A stretch of DNA of 64,000 bases from Clostridium fungisolvens (GCF_014193895.1 NZ_BLZR01000001.1:3410001-3474000), one strand, 5' to 3'. Counted from the first letter of the stretch, positions 7,798 through 17,222 are shown. Translations and numbers: made by a program. The notes: generated from the sequence alone by a model not told the origin.

Positions 7798-10461
7798 CTA
7801 TTCCACAAGATCTTCATATCTTCTTTGTAACTTATTTTTTATATTACTTCTATCATCAGCAGTTTCTTCAAGTCTTACTTTTAATCGAAGACCAGAAGGA
7901 GCATCTGTATGAAAGGAGATAATATTTATTATACTTTTTCTATTGGTTTCTTCCATTGCCCATTCTTTATAAAAAGCGTTCTGTAAAACTAAGGTTAACG
8001 TACAATTATCTATCTCTACCTCAGTAATTGTGCTTAAAAACTTTGCAAATGAATCTCCATTTCCCTGCATATATTCACAGAAGTCTCGCCATTTTTCCTT
8101 AAGCTCATTAAATCGAAATTGTTTATTAATAAATGTTGATGGAGCATATTCAATAAGCTTAACACCCTTCGGAGCTTCAATTTCTTCTAATAAATTCTTC
8201 AGCCCCCACAGGACCATTGCTTTATCCAATTTATAATCACCAATGCAAGCAGCACAACCACCTTCACATGTGCATCCACCTACCATCTTAATTGCAGCCT
8301 CAACAATCTGTGCAGTTAAATCAAATACTTTTTCTGCATATCCTAGTCCACCTATATATTTATCATAAACAAACATATACACTTCATCATTAAAATTTTC
8401 ACTTATTTCTATGGCATTGTTAGACATTACAACTCCCATGTCCTCCTGCTCTGTCATAGTAGACATCATTGCTGCATTTTTAATAGCATAACACAAACCC
8501 TCAAAATGATTATTTCTTATGATCATGCCATTTTGACTCTCCTGCAACAATCTTCTATATACCGTAACAACATTATCCGGAATCCTTATCCAAGCACTTT
8601 CCGTATCAAAATCCTTGGATAATGGTTTTTCTAAATGTTCAAACCCTAAGTTTTGGTGATTGTGAAACTGCAATTTTTTATACATATACACTACTTCATT
8701 AACATTTACATCACCAAATGCAACCTTCACACGGTTATACTCCATATCCTTATTGCCTTGAATAATCCTTATATTTGTATTGGCTCCTGGCATCGTATAA
8801 TAGTTTCCATTAAAAGGTATGCAAAATGCAGTTTTACTTTCTAAATCAAGTTTGATAACCTGATACTGAATTCCATCATGCATGTAAATAGCTCCATTAT
8901 GAATCTCACGGAAAGCCTGCATTTCATCCATCTCAGTAATTTCTTTATTATTCTCTTTATTAATGAGTTTGTATCGAAACTTATCAATATTTCTTAAACT
9001 AAAATCTCCTGCTGGAAAGGAATTACCGCTCCATGCAAACTTTCCACTCTGATTTGTCAATTCCTTTGCTCTTATTAAAACAGGAATTGTTTCTCCGAGA
9101 TCAGGAAAAACCGAGATATCATCCAAGGTCAATGGTATTTCAGCAGCTGCAGCACGTATGTGTGCCAATTCTATCAGAAGATTATTCTTATCAATTACTG
9201 CATTTTCACTTCCACTTTCAAAAAGCCAATCAGGATTAACCCCTATGTACTGATCAAAAGGCAAACTATCAAGAATCAAATAATTGGAGCTTTCACTTCC
9301 ACTTCTACCAGCTCTCCCTGTCTGCTGCCAAAAAGACGCCCTAGTTCCTGGATATCCAACAAGCACTGTGGTATCAATCTTACCAATATCTATACCTAGT
9401 TCTAGGGCGTTGGTAGAGATTAATCCCCGTAAAACTCCGGTAATCATCTTGTTTTCAATTTCCTTACGCTCTAATGGGGTATATCCTCCCCTGTATCCAG
9501 ATATTTTATCTGCTAAGGATGCTCCAAAAAAGTTTTCCGTTTGTAATTTATCTCTTGATTCTTTTAATACAACTTCCACATTTCTCCTTGACTTTGCAAA
9601 AGCAATAAAACTATTGTCATTTTCTACTAAGTCAGGTATTAAATCAGCAGCAACAGTTGTTGTCTGAACTTGCCCATAATATTTTTTATCCTTGCCCATA
9701 ATCTTCGGAGGCTGTACAAGCATGTACTTCCTTTTTGCAGCTGGTGAACCATCCTTATGTACTCTAGTAAATTTTTGTCCACAGATTTCTTCTGCAAGTT
9801 CAACAGGGTTAGCTATAGTTGCTGAACTACATAAATATTGTGGTGATGAATTATAGTATCTGCATACTCTTCCTAGTCTCCTAAAAACATTTCCTAGGTG
9901 TGAACCAAATGCACCTCTATATGTATGAAGTTCATCAATTACTACATACTTCAGATTGGAAAATATAAAATCAAACCCAAACTTACTATGATTAGGTAGA
10001 AATGCAGCATTTATCATTTCTGGATTTGTTAAGATAATGTTAGCATTTTTTCTGATTCTGCTTCTTTCATTTACAGTGGTATCTCCATCATATACTCCTG
10101 CTGAAATCCTATTTTCTCCGAAATATTCTAAGTAAGGCAGGATAGCACGGTATTGATCACTTGCTAGAGCTTTTGTAGGATATATAAAAATTGCTCTTGC
10201 AAGTGGATTTGATAAAATCTCATTAATGACTGGCAATAAAAAACTAAGAGTTTTTCCACTGGCTGTTGATGTTGTTATTACAATATTATTACGTTCCATT
10301 GCCTTTTCAAACATTTCTGCCTGATGACAATATAGTTTATCAATTCCTTTTTCAGAAAGATATGAGCATATTTCCTGTGACAAGCTGCTTGGAAAATCTG
10401 CATACCTTGCTTCTCTTTTAGGTATTGTCTTATTGTATATAATTAAATCATCTATATTCAT
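7798..10461 (-). CDS. DEAD/DEAH-box helicase with DUF1998 metal-binding domain (MrfA/YprA-like)
   Basis: The 887-residue superfamily 2 helicase has Walker A STASGKT at residues 65-71, DELH near 175, SSATIANP (motif III), and ALELGIDIG plus QQTGRAGRSG (motifs V-VI). Its C-terminal third is the DUF1998-type domain with a Cys cluster GGCTCEGGCAACIGDY around residues 728-742, the metal-binding tetrad characteristic of MrfA (YprA), a 3'-5' DNA helicase in mitomycin C damage repair in Bacillus. MrfA usually works with the exonuclease MrfB (YprB). No MrfB gene is next to it here; the downstream partner is a UvrD-like helicase. The protein is longer than Bacillus MrfA (about 750), with the extra length after the Cys cluster. 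AGGAG precedes the ATG. Confidence 0.85.
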   Translation of the reverse strand: MNIDDLIIYNKTIPKREARYADFPSSLSQEICSYLSEKGIDKLYCHQAEMFEKAMERNNIVITTSTASGKTLSFLLPVINEILSNPLARAIFIYPTKALASDQYRAILPYLEYFGENRISAGVYDGDTTVNERSRIRKNANIILTNPEMINAAFLPNHSKFGFDFIFSNLKYVVIDELHTYRGAFGSHLGNVFRRLGRVCRYYNSSPQYLCSSATIANPVELAEEICGQKFTRVHKDGSPAAKRKYMLVQPPKIMGKDKKYYGQVQTTTVAADLIPDLVENDNSFIAFAKSRRNVEVVLKESRDKLQTENFFGASLADKISGYRGGYTPLERKEIENKMITGVLRGLISTNALELGIDIGKIDTTVLVGYPGTRASFWQQTGRAGRSGSESSNYLILDSLPFDQYIGVNPDWLFESGSENAVIDKNNLLIELAHIRAAAAEIPLTLDDISVFPDLGETIPVLIRAKELTNQSGKFAWSGNSFPAGDFSLRNIDKFRYKLINKENNKEITEMDEMQAFREIHNGAIYMHDGIQYQVIKLDLESKTAFCIPFNGNYYTMPGANTNIRIIQGNKDMEYNRVKVAFGDVNVNEVVYMYKKLQFHNHQNLGFEHLEKPLSKDFDTESAWIRIPDNVVTVYRRLLQESQNGMIIRNNHFEGLCYAIKNAAMMSTMTEQEDMGVVMSNNAIEISENFNDEVYMFVYDKYIGGLGYAEKVFDLTAQIVEAAIKMVGGCTCEGGCAACIGDYKLDKAMVLWGLKNLLEEIEAPKGVKLIEYAPSTFINKQFRFNELKEKWRDFCEYMQGNGDSFAKFLSTITEVEIDNCTLTLVLQNAFYKEWAMEETNRKSIINIISFHTDAPSGLRLKVRLEETADDRSNIKNKLQRRYEDLVE

Positions 10462-10860
10462 TAAAGCTACTCCTGTTCTAATAAATTACAAGTATATGTA
10501 CATCAAATTATTCATATTAATTATAGCCCAAAGCATACATAATTACATCTCAGTTCATTAAGAAATGCTGTATATAACTTTACAACATCCCAAATGCTAT
10601 TTTTATGCTTTTTAGTATTTCGATTCCTATGGCTCAAATTCTAATTATCTCGTTTTTTAACTTGTTATAATCTAATAAATTTTCACCTTATTAAATTTTA
10701 AAGGCCAATTAATATCATGTTTAAATAATATAATTTAAAGCTTAAATGAAACTTAAATATATTTGAAATCCAATTGATTTTTACTTGCAGCAACTATATA
10801 ATAAATCCACGATATATTAATAGACAAGTATCTTAAATCTCTATACTTGACGCTCTCATA
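10462..10860. other. Non-coding AT-rich interval
   Basis: This is the left part of the 548-bp gap between the divergent MrfA-like gene and the phosphoesterase lipoprotein gene. It is AT-rich with no credible gene, and nothing recognisable beyond general promoter-like sequence. The gap's remaining half is occupied by a palindromic repeat copy. Confidence 0.5.
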
Positions 10861-10959
10861 AAGATGTACTACTTCGATCCGAAAAGTATTTTCAAAACTC
10901 CTCTGGGTTCTGAGAGGAAAATTTGAAAATATAAATTTTATCACGACGTGGTACATCCA
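10861..10959 (+). repeat. Palindromic interspersed repeat, family A, copy 1
   Basis: This roughly 100-bp imperfect palindrome has a core AAAACTCCTC-tGGGTTCT-GAGAGGAAAA and ends resembling GATGTACTACTTC / GACGTGGTACATC. It matches copies at 30331-30430 (same strand) and 21597-21690 (opposite strand). It lies just upstream of the phosphoesterase lipoprotein gene. Confidence 0.8.
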
Positions 10960-11009
10960 TAGTAACGTAGAAAGTAATAAAAAATAACATATTAGAGGAT
11001 GGCGACTAT

Positions 11010-12377
11010 ATGAATATTTCAAAAGTGTATAAATTAATTATTTTAACCACTGTTGTTTTCGTTTTAGCCGGCTGCAGTAGTTCATCTATAAATCTAAAAA
11101 AAGATTATAGAATAAAATCTAGCAAGGATATAAATTTTTATATAACTACTGATTTGCATTATTTATCTAAGAGCCTCACAGACAATGGAGTAGCCTTCCA
11201 AAAATTTGTTGCTTCAGGAGATGGTAAAGAGCTTGAAGAAATAGATCCAATAACTGAGGCATTTACTTCAAATATCAAAGTTAAAAAACCAGATATACTT
11301 ATAATTAGCGGCGATCTTACCTCCAACGGAGAAAAGCAAAGCCACCTAGATTTAGCAAAAAAACTTAAGACTATCGAGGAAAGCGGCACTTCAGTATATG
11401 TTATCCCCGGAAACCATGATATTTTAAATCCTTATGCTAGAGGTTTCAAAGGAGATAACCAGTATGTTACAGACTATATAACCGCTAAAGATTTCAGCCA
11501 AATATATTCTGATTTCGGTTATGATGAAGCAATATCAAAAGATGAAGATTCCCTAAGTTACCTCGCCACTCCAAGTGAAGATGTCTGGCTCTTAATGCTT
11601 GATACCAATAAATATAAGAGTAATGTTTCTCTAGGAGCTCCACAGTTAGGCGGTGAACTATCCTCTAAAACATTAAACTGGATAAAAAAATGCAGTGACT
11701 TAGCTAAAGAAAAGGGAGCCAATATAATAACTGTAATGCACCACAACATTCTAGATCATAGTGAGATTGTACGTAAAGGATTTACTATAGATAACAACGA
11801 GACAGTTCTTAAGAATTTTAAGGATAATAATTTAAATCTAGTTCTGAGTGGACATATTCATATCCAAGACATAGCTTCCGACAATAAGGATAAGCCTGAA
11901 CTGTACGATATTGCTACAAATTCGTTGGCCACTTATCCCCATCAATACGGAATACTTAAGTATTCTGCTCAAGATAACAGTTACACTTATAATACTACTA
12001 AAGTAGATGTAGAAGGCTGGGCAAAAAATAACGGGATAGTAGATGAAAAGCTTAACAACTTTACCAAGTATTCAGAAGATTATTTTGGAAACTTTGCTTA
12101 TAATATGATTTCTAAACACTTTACTGTAACAGATAACTACTCAGATGCTGAGATAAAATTAATGTCTGAAACTATGAAGACCTTAAACCTAAGATATTTT
12201 GCAGGAACTGAAAATTTGAACTCTAAGGATGTCATAAACTCTGAAGGATTTAAACTTTTGACTAATTCCTCGGAAGGTTTCTTTAAAAATTATGTTCAAA
12301 GCATATCAAGCGATAAAGATACCGATGATAATAATTTATACATAAAAATTCATAATAATTTCTCAAAGTCTAATTGA
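11010..12377 (+). CDS. Calcineurin-like metallophosphoesterase lipoprotein
   Basis: The 455-residue protein starts with a lipoprotein signal (lipobox VLAGC, Cys 22), so it should sit on the outer face of the membrane. The calcineurin-like metallophosphoesterase motifs follow in order: TTDLHYLS (metal ligands Asp 48 and His 50), IISGDLTSNGE, PGNHDILNP, MHHNILDH and LSGHIHIQD. These residues form a two-metal phosphoesterase site. The natural substrate is not evident; members hydrolyse phosphomonoesters, diesters, nucleotides or lipid-linked phosphates. The C-terminal 120 residues extend past the catalytic domain and are unassigned. GAGGATGGCGACT gives only a fair ribosome site. The gene stands alone between a family A repeat and a hairpin terminator. 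Confidence 0.87.
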   Translation: MNISKVYKLIILTTVVFVLAGCSSSSINLKKDYRIKSSKDINFYITTDLHYLSKSLTDNGVAFQKFVASGDGKELEEIDPITEAFTSNIKVKKPDILIISGDLTSNGEKQSHLDLAKKLKTIEESGTSVYVIPGNHDILNPYARGFKGDNQYVTDYITAKDFSQIYSDFGYDEAISKDEDSLSYLATPSEDVWLLMLDTNKYKSNVSLGAPQLGGELSSKTLNWIKKCSDLAKEKGANIITVMHHNILDHSEIVRKGFTIDNNETVLKNFKDNNLNLVLSGHIHIQDIASDNKDKPELYDIATNSLATYPHQYGILKYSAQDNSYTYNTTKVDVEGWAKNNGIVDEKLNNFTKYSEDYFGNFAYNMISKHFTVTDNYSDAEIKLMSETMKTLNLRYFAGTENLNSKDVINSEGFKLLTNSSEGFFKNYVQSISSDKDTDDNNLYIKIHNNFSKSN

Positions 12378-12383
12378 AAAATT

Positions 12384-12449
12384 CAATATGGTTTGAGGCA
12401 ATTTTTTAAAGTTTTACCTAAAACCATATTGATTAAATGTTTTTTTAAT
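12384..12449 (+). terminator. Long-loop hairpin terminator after the phosphoesterase gene
   Basis: CAATATGGTTT (12384-12394) pairs perfectly with AAACCATATTG (12421-12431), with a 26-nt loop, and TTTTTTTAA follows at 12440-12448. The wide loop is unusual, but the position 7 bp after the stop fits a terminator. Confidence 0.6.
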
Positions 12450-12465
12450 AGTACAATAACACTAT

Positions 12466-12482
12466 GAATTGTACGTACAAAA
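12466..12482. promoter_or_regulatory. AraR-type operator 1
   Basis: GAATTGTACGTACAAAA contains the perfect dyad TTGTACGTACAA. It matches the ATTTGTACGTACAAAT-type operator bound by AraR (GntR/LacI chimeric arabinose repressor) in Bacillus and clostridia. It lies about 400 bp upstream of the FGGY kinase and about 280 bp upstream of operator 2, a spacing compatible with looping. Confidence 0.7.
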
Positions 12483-12751
12483 GACTTATTTTGTATGAAT
12501 GTTATTTTGTTACAACAATATAAAAGGTGTTTCCTACTTTAAGTAACTATTAGAGTATTAGATAATGTTTCATCTGCTTTATCGCTATCAAACATTATAT
12601 TAATTATTTGCGAAGTCTTATTAATAATAAACACCTGCAATCCTAAAGATATAAGTTTAATCATAGAGTTGTTCATCTAAAGAGCATTGGATGAAGAACC
12701 ACTTAATTTAAACATGATGCTTTAACAGCATCTAATTTAATAATTTCGCCT

Positions 12752-12770
12752 ATAATTGTACGTACATTAT
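12752..12770. promoter_or_regulatory. AraR-type operator 2
   Basis: ATAATTGTACGTACATTAT is a near-perfect dyad sharing ATTGTACGTACA with operator 1. It lies about 105 bp upstream of the kinase start, where it would overlap or follow the promoter. Two such sites before one sugar-kinase gene strongly suggest control by an arabinose repressor. Confidence 0.75.
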
Positions 12771-12873
12771 GTATACGATTTAACGCATCAAATATTAAAT
12801 TCAGCTTTCAAAAAGTTTCTAATAAAGATTATTTAAATATTAATATTACAATATTTTAATGGAGGAATAAAAA

Positions 12874-14481
12874 TTGAGTAATACAATGAATGATATTAAA
12901 AATTCCATTATCAACGGCAAAACAGTACTTGGCATTGAACTTGGTTCTACTAGAATTAAAGCAGTCCTACTTGGAGAAAATAACACACCTATAGCCTCTG
13001 GTAGCCATGACTGGGAAAATAGTTATATAAACAACATCTGGACCTACAGCTTAGATGAAGTTTGGACAGGTCTACAGGACAGTTATCAAAAGATGGCCAA
13101 CAACGTAAAAGAGCAATATGGTGTACCCCTTCAAACTATTGGCGCAATTGGTTTTAGCGCCATGATGCATGGTTACATGGTTTTCAACAAAGAAGGTGAG
13201 CTTTTAGTACCCTTCCGTACATGGCGTAACACTATTACTGAAAAGGCGTCTGAAGATTTGACTAAAGTTTTCAACTACCATATCCCTCAAAGATGGAGTA
13301 TCGCTCATCTTTATCAATCTATCTTAAACGGTGAAGAACATGTGGCTGATATAGATTTCCAAACAACCTTAGAAGGATATGTACATTGGAAACTTACAGG
13401 TGAAAAGGTTATAGGTATCGGAGAAGCTTCAGGAATGTTCCCTATTGATATAGAAACTAAAAACTACAACGAAAAAATGGTTGAACAATTTGATGAATTA
13501 ATTGCTCATAAAAACTTCTCATGGAAGTTTAAAGATATCTTCCCAAAAGTTTTATTAGCAGGTGAAAATGCTGGTGTTCTTACTGAAGAAGGAGCAAAAC
13601 TATTAGACGTTACTGGCAACTTAAAACCAGGTATTCCACTTTGCCCTCCAGAAGGCGATGCAGGGACAGGTATGGTTGCTACTAACAGCATCGCACAGCG
13701 TACAGGTAATGTTTCAGCAGGAACTTCTGTTTTTGCAATGATTGTACTGGAGAAAGATTTATCAAAAGCATATGAGGAGATAGATTTAGTTACAACTCCT
13801 ACTGGTAATCTAGTAGCTATGGTTCACTGCAACAACTGCACATCAGATCTTAATGCCTGGGTTGGATTATTTAAAGAATATTCTGAGGCAATGGGTATGG
13901 AAGTCAACATGGATAAACTGTTTGCAACCTTATATAATAAAGCCCTTGAAGGAGATGCAGATTGTGGTGGTCTACTGGCATATAACTATTTTTCAGGTGA
14001 ACATATAACTAGTTTTGAGGAAGGGCGTCCATTATTTGTACGTACTCCAGAAAGTAAATTTAACTTAGCTAACTTCATCCGTGTACATCTATTTACTTCT
14101 TTAGGAGCACTAAAGACCGGCCTAGATATTCTTCTTAAAGAAGAAGGAGTTAAGGTTGATGAGATGCTTGGCCATGGTGGATTATTTAAGACTAAGGGAG
14201 TTGGACAAAAGATTATGGCTGCTGCTATAAATGCTCCTGTATCTGTTATGGAGACTGCCGGAGAAGGTGGAGCATGGGGAATTGCAGTACTTGCAGCCTA
14301 TATGCTTAATAAAGCCGAAAACGAGACCCTAGATGATTATTTATCACAGAAAGTGTTTGCAGGAGAAGTGGTTACAAAGATGTATCCAGATGCTAAGGAT
14401 GTAAAAGGCTTTGACGAATTCATGAAGCGTTATACCAATGGACTTCCTATCGAAAGAGCTGCTGTTGATAACCTTAAATAA
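12874..14481 (+). CDS. FGGY-family carbohydrate kinase, probable ribulokinase (AraK type)
   Basis: The TTG start at 12874 lies 8 nt after GGAGG, giving 535 residues. The N-terminal FGGY kinase domain opens with GKTVLGIELGSTRIKAVLL, the first phosphate-binding motif, and has IGFSAMMHGYMVF. The second ATP-binding segment includes PPEGDAGTGMVATNS, with the catalytic-base Asp, and GNVSAGTSVFAM. The C-terminal domain carries HGGLFKTKGVGQKIMAAAI and GEGGAWGIAVLAA. The family phosphorylates pentoses and related sugars. The protein differs from classic AraB in length and motifs but resembles the clostridial AraK-type ribulokinase. The two AraR-type operators upstream support L-ribulose as substrate. 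Xylulose remains an alternative. It is a single gene with its own terminator. Confidence 0.8.
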   Translation: MSNTMNDIKNSIINGKTVLGIELGSTRIKAVLLGENNTPIASGSHDWENSYINNIWTYSLDEVWTGLQDSYQKMANNVKEQYGVPLQTIGAIGFSAMMHGYMVFNKEGELLVPFRTWRNTITEKASEDLTKVFNYHIPQRWSIAHLYQSILNGEEHVADIDFQTTLEGYVHWKLTGEKVIGIGEASGMFPIDIETKNYNEKMVEQFDELIAHKNFSWKFKDIFPKVLLAGENAGVLTEEGAKLLDVTGNLKPGIPLCPPEGDAGTGMVATNSIAQRTGNVSAGTSVFAMIVLEKDLSKAYEEIDLVTTPTGNLVAMVHCNNCTSDLNAWVGLFKEYSEAMGMEVNMDKLFATLYNKALEGDADCGGLLAYNYFSGEHITSFEEGRPLFVRTPESKFNLANFIRVHLFTSLGALKTGLDILLKEEGVKVDEMLGHGGLFKTKGVGQKIMAAAINAPVSVMETAGEGGAWGIAVLAAYMLNKAENETLDDYLSQKVFAGEVVTKMYPDAKDVKGFDEFMKRYTNGLPIERAAVDNLK

Positions 14482-14519
14482 TTAATAAAGCTAGTACACA
14501 AAACCAGTATTTTTTATAT

Positions 14520-14570
14520 AGAGCTAAGGAGTTCTCATTTATTTTAGTAGACTCCTTGCTCTATTTTTAT
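14520..14570. terminator. Hairpin terminator after the FGGY kinase gene
   Basis: AGAGCTAAGGAGT (14520-14532) pairs with ACTCCTTGCTCT (14551-14562) with one bulge, followed by ATTTTTAT. It lies between convergent genes. Confidence 0.8.
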
Positions 14571-14583
14571 AGATTTAAAATTA

Positions 14584-16032
14584 CTAATCAGTGCTATTTT
14601 CATCCTTACAATTATTCTCTTCTGTCAACTCTTCAGATAATTCTACTCCAAGCTTTCTACGATATGCTTTAACATTCATGTTATTATCTGCTGTCTTTCC
14701 TACTCTAGAACTTCTAATAAACTTCATTACAAAATATGCAGCGGAATATACTACAAGCATTACAATTCCGGCAACAAGACCTGATCCCTGGCCTGAAATA
14801 AAAGGCATACTTAGTATGATAATTATCATACTAACTAAGGTAATCCAAGAGGTATAAGGATATCCAGGCATCTGACACTTTCCTTCTGGCGGACAACCGT
14901 GGATTCCACGTAATTTTATTTGGATACCTAGAATTACTACATAAGTAACTAGAAGTGCAAAGCTGCTTGAACTTATCAAAAACAAGTACATTCTTGGAAA
15001 CAAAAGCCCCAGCCACAATGCTAATAACATTGAAAAACCTGAGAATAATATTGCACGGTATGGTACATCTGTTTTATCCTTTAGCCACTTTGGTGCTTGC
15101 CCTTCATCTACGAGAGATCTCATCATTCTACCAATTCCAAACATAGCTGCTAGGGATGCTGACAATATAGCTGTAATAAGCACTAAATTCATAACAGAAC
15201 CAGCCCAGCCCATTCCAAATCTATTAAGAGAAGCCACCATAGGACTGATTTTTTCACTTAGCTCAGATGTTGGAATCAGCGGGAGCAGTGCAAGTGTATA
15301 TAACACATATAGTCCAACTAGCCCAAACACTGTATTTCTAATTGCCTTAGGAATTGTTTTTCCAGGATCAGCGGTTTCTGAGGCAGCTAATCCGATTATT
15401 TCAAAACCAGCATAAGCAAACATAACTATTAACATACTGCCTGCGATACCCTTTATTCCACCTGGAGCAAAAGCCTCTCTTCTTAATTCTCCCACTCCCA
15501 CCGCTGATATCTTCGTAATTCCACCTAATATTAGTAATACAGACATCATAATAAATGCAACTATAGCTAACAATTTTATCGCTGAAAGACTGCTTGCCAC
15601 CTTGCTCAATCTATGTGCACCTAATAGGTTAATAAGAGTAACTGCTATTATTATAAAACTCCCCAAGAACAAAACAGATATATTAGGAAACCACTCACTT
15701 AATAAAATTGAAACAGCAGTAGCCTCACTAGACATCGACAAAATCATTCCAGTCCAATACATCCATCCAACAACGAATCCAACTCCAGGACTTAAAACTT
15801 GCCCTGCGAAGGTATGAAAAGAGCCAGAATGCGGACTTGCTACAGTTATTTCAGATAAAGCATAGAGTATAAAATAAACTAATATTCCTGCTAATATGTA
15901 AGATATTATAATAGAAGGTCCTGCTGCATTTATAGCTACTGCTGAACCAAGAAAAAATGAGCCTCCTATAACAGTTCCTAGTGCCATCATCGTAAGATGC
16001 CCTACAGACAATCCTTGTTTTTTCTTTTCCAT
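14584..16032 (-). CDS. APC-family amino acid permease
   Basis: The start is taken at the ATG at 16032, 8 nt after GGAGG; an upstream in-frame TTG overlaps that ribosome site. The 482-residue protein has about 12 membrane segments. The first segment carries LTMMALGTVIGGSFFLGSA, the substrate-binding unwound-helix motif (G[ST]xIGxGxF-like) of amino acid/polyamine/organocation permeases. MFAYAGFEIIGLAASETADPGKTIPKAI, around the sixth segment, is another family hallmark. It should import amino acids by proton symport or exchange; the specificity is not readable. A cytoplasmic tail of about 35 charged residues ends the protein. It is transcribed alone, convergent with the kinase gene. Confidence 0.88.
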   Translation of the reverse strand: MEKKKQGLSVGHLTMMALGTVIGGSFFLGSAVAINAAGPSIIISYILAGILVYFILYALSEITVASPHSGSFHTFAGQVLSPGVGFVVGWMYWTGMILSMSSEATAVSILLSEWFPNISVLFLGSFIIIAVTLINLLGAHRLSKVASSLSAIKLLAIVAFIMMSVLLILGGITKISAVGVGELRREAFAPGGIKGIAGSMLIVMFAYAGFEIIGLAASETADPGKTIPKAIRNTVFGLVGLYVLYTLALLPLIPTSELSEKISPMVASLNRFGMGWAGSVMNLVLITAILSASLAAMFGIGRMMRSLVDEGQAPKWLKDKTDVPYRAILFSGFSMLLALWLGLLFPRMYLFLISSSSFALLVTYVVILGIQIKLRGIHGCPPEGKCQMPGYPYTSWITLVSMIIIILSMPFISGQGSGLVAGIVMLVVYSAAYFVMKFIRSSRVGKTADNNMNVKAYRRKLGVELSEELTEENNCKDENSTD

Positions 16033-16166
16033 AATATAGTCCTCCAATATGAAAGTTGTATCGCAACAATAATATTATCTCTAAAGGAGGAGAATGTATT
16101 CTCATACTACATAATATTGATTTGTCTTTGCACGAAATATGTTTACATCCATATTTTTTTGTTATA

Positions 16167-16219
16167 AAAATAGAGCTAATCAGTTTTTATTTGCTAAAAA
16201 ACTAATCAGCTCTATTTTC
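16167..16219 (-). terminator. Strong hairpin terminator after the short-chain dehydrogenase gene
   Basis: AAAATAGAGCTAATCAG-TTTTT pairs with AAAAA-CTAATCAGCTCTATTTT across a 22-position stem with two mismatches, touching the dehydrogenase stop codon. T-rich sequence follows on the minus strand. Confidence 0.8.
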
Positions 16220-16987
16220 TTACTTTTCTTTATGAACCACTCCAGCAGTAGCTTGATGAGTTGGTGTTACTGTCACTTCACATATTTGTACATGTGCAGG
16301 CACAGAAGCAGTATAAAGTATTACATCTGCTATGTCTTCAGCTGTTAATGGCTCAATTCCTTTGTAAACAGCATCTGCTTTTTCTTGATCTCCATGAAAT
16401 CTAATTACACTAAAGTTTGTCTCTACCATACCAGGTTGTATGTTTGTTACTTTTATAGGTGTGTCAACTACATCCATTCTCAAGCCGTCACTGATAAACT
16501 TTACTGCAGCCTTTGTAGCACAATAAACAGTACCTCCTGGATATGCAACTATTCCAGCAGTAGATCCTATATTAATTACATGACCTCTTCCATTCTTAAT
16601 CATGATTGGAACTATCTTTCTTGTAAGATATAGAAGACCTTTGATATTAGTGTCTATCATAACATCAAAATCATCAACACTTTCTTCATGAACCTTTTCA
16701 AGCCCTTGAGCAAGACCTGCGTTATTAACTAATATATCTATATTTCTTAAATTTTCAGGCATACTTTCAAAAACATTATCAATAGCTTTCTTATCACGAA
16801 CATCTAACTTATATGTGTGAACCTCAACTTGATATTCTTTCACTAAGCTATTTTTCAAATTATCAAGCTTCTCTATATTCCTTGCACAAAGAACAAGAAC
16901 CGCCCCTTCTTTTGCAAATCTTACTGCTGCAGCTTCACCTATACCACTGCTAGCTCCACTTATAAAAACTATTTTGTCTTTTAACAT
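16220..16987 (-). CDS. Short-chain dehydrogenase/reductase (YdfG-like)
   Basis: The 255-residue classical SDR has the nucleotide-binding motif SGASSGIG at 10-17, NNAG at 88-91, catalytic Ser 142 (INIGSTAG), and Tyr 155 and Lys 159 (YCATK). CARN at the end of beta-2 suggests NADP(H) preference. The sequence pattern (TNIKGLLYLTRKIVPIMIKNGRGHVINIGS and a NIQPGMVETNF segment) is closest to the YdfG group, which oxidises 3-hydroxy acids and serine-like substrates. The actual substrate is uncertain. It is a single gene, read away from the GGDEF gene and closed by a strong terminator at its stop codon. Confidence 0.88.
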   Translation of the reverse strand: MLKDKIVFISGASSGIGEAAAVRFAKEGAVLVLCARNIEKLDNLKNSLVKEYQVEVHTYKLDVRDKKAIDNVFESMPENLRNIDILVNNAGLAQGLEKVHEESVDDFDVMIDTNIKGLLYLTRKIVPIMIKNGRGHVINIGSTAGIVAYPGGTVYCATKAAVKFISDGLRMDVVDTPIKVTNIQPGMVETNFSVIRFHGDQEKADAVYKGIEPLTAEDIADVILYTASVPAHVQICEVTVTPTHQATAGVVHKEK

Positions 16988-17044
16988 TTCTTACACCTCT
17001 TCTTAAACTGATTTGTTTCCCGTTCTGATAATACATGCTTAACA

Positions 17045-17092
17045 AAAGTAACTGTTAAGTATTATTCTAATAACACAGGAAAGAAATTGCAA
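17045..17092 (+). repeat. Direct repeat flanking the GGDEF gene, left copy
   Basis: AGTAACTGTTAAGT...AGGAAAGAAATTGCAA, about 46 bp, is around 80% identical without gaps to 18447-18494 on the other side of the GGDEF gene. Confidence 0.6.
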
Positions 17093-17222
17093 CACTCTTG
17101 CTAAATACTCGCCTTAATAACTAGGAATTAATAAAATAGCTGATGTATGTACTTTCTTTTATAAAAAAAATATGAGATTATTAAATGGATAAACTTTTAT
17201 AACTTTACAAAGGAGAAATTAA

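Noticed and set aside
9284..9667. 127-codon plus-strand frame
   Set aside because: It is antisense to the helicase domain of the MrfA-like gene and has no family features.
10753..11022. 89-codon minus-strand frame upstream of the phosphoesterase lipoprotein gene
   Set aside because: It spans a family A palindromic repeat, lacks a ribosome site and overlaps the start of a well-supported gene.
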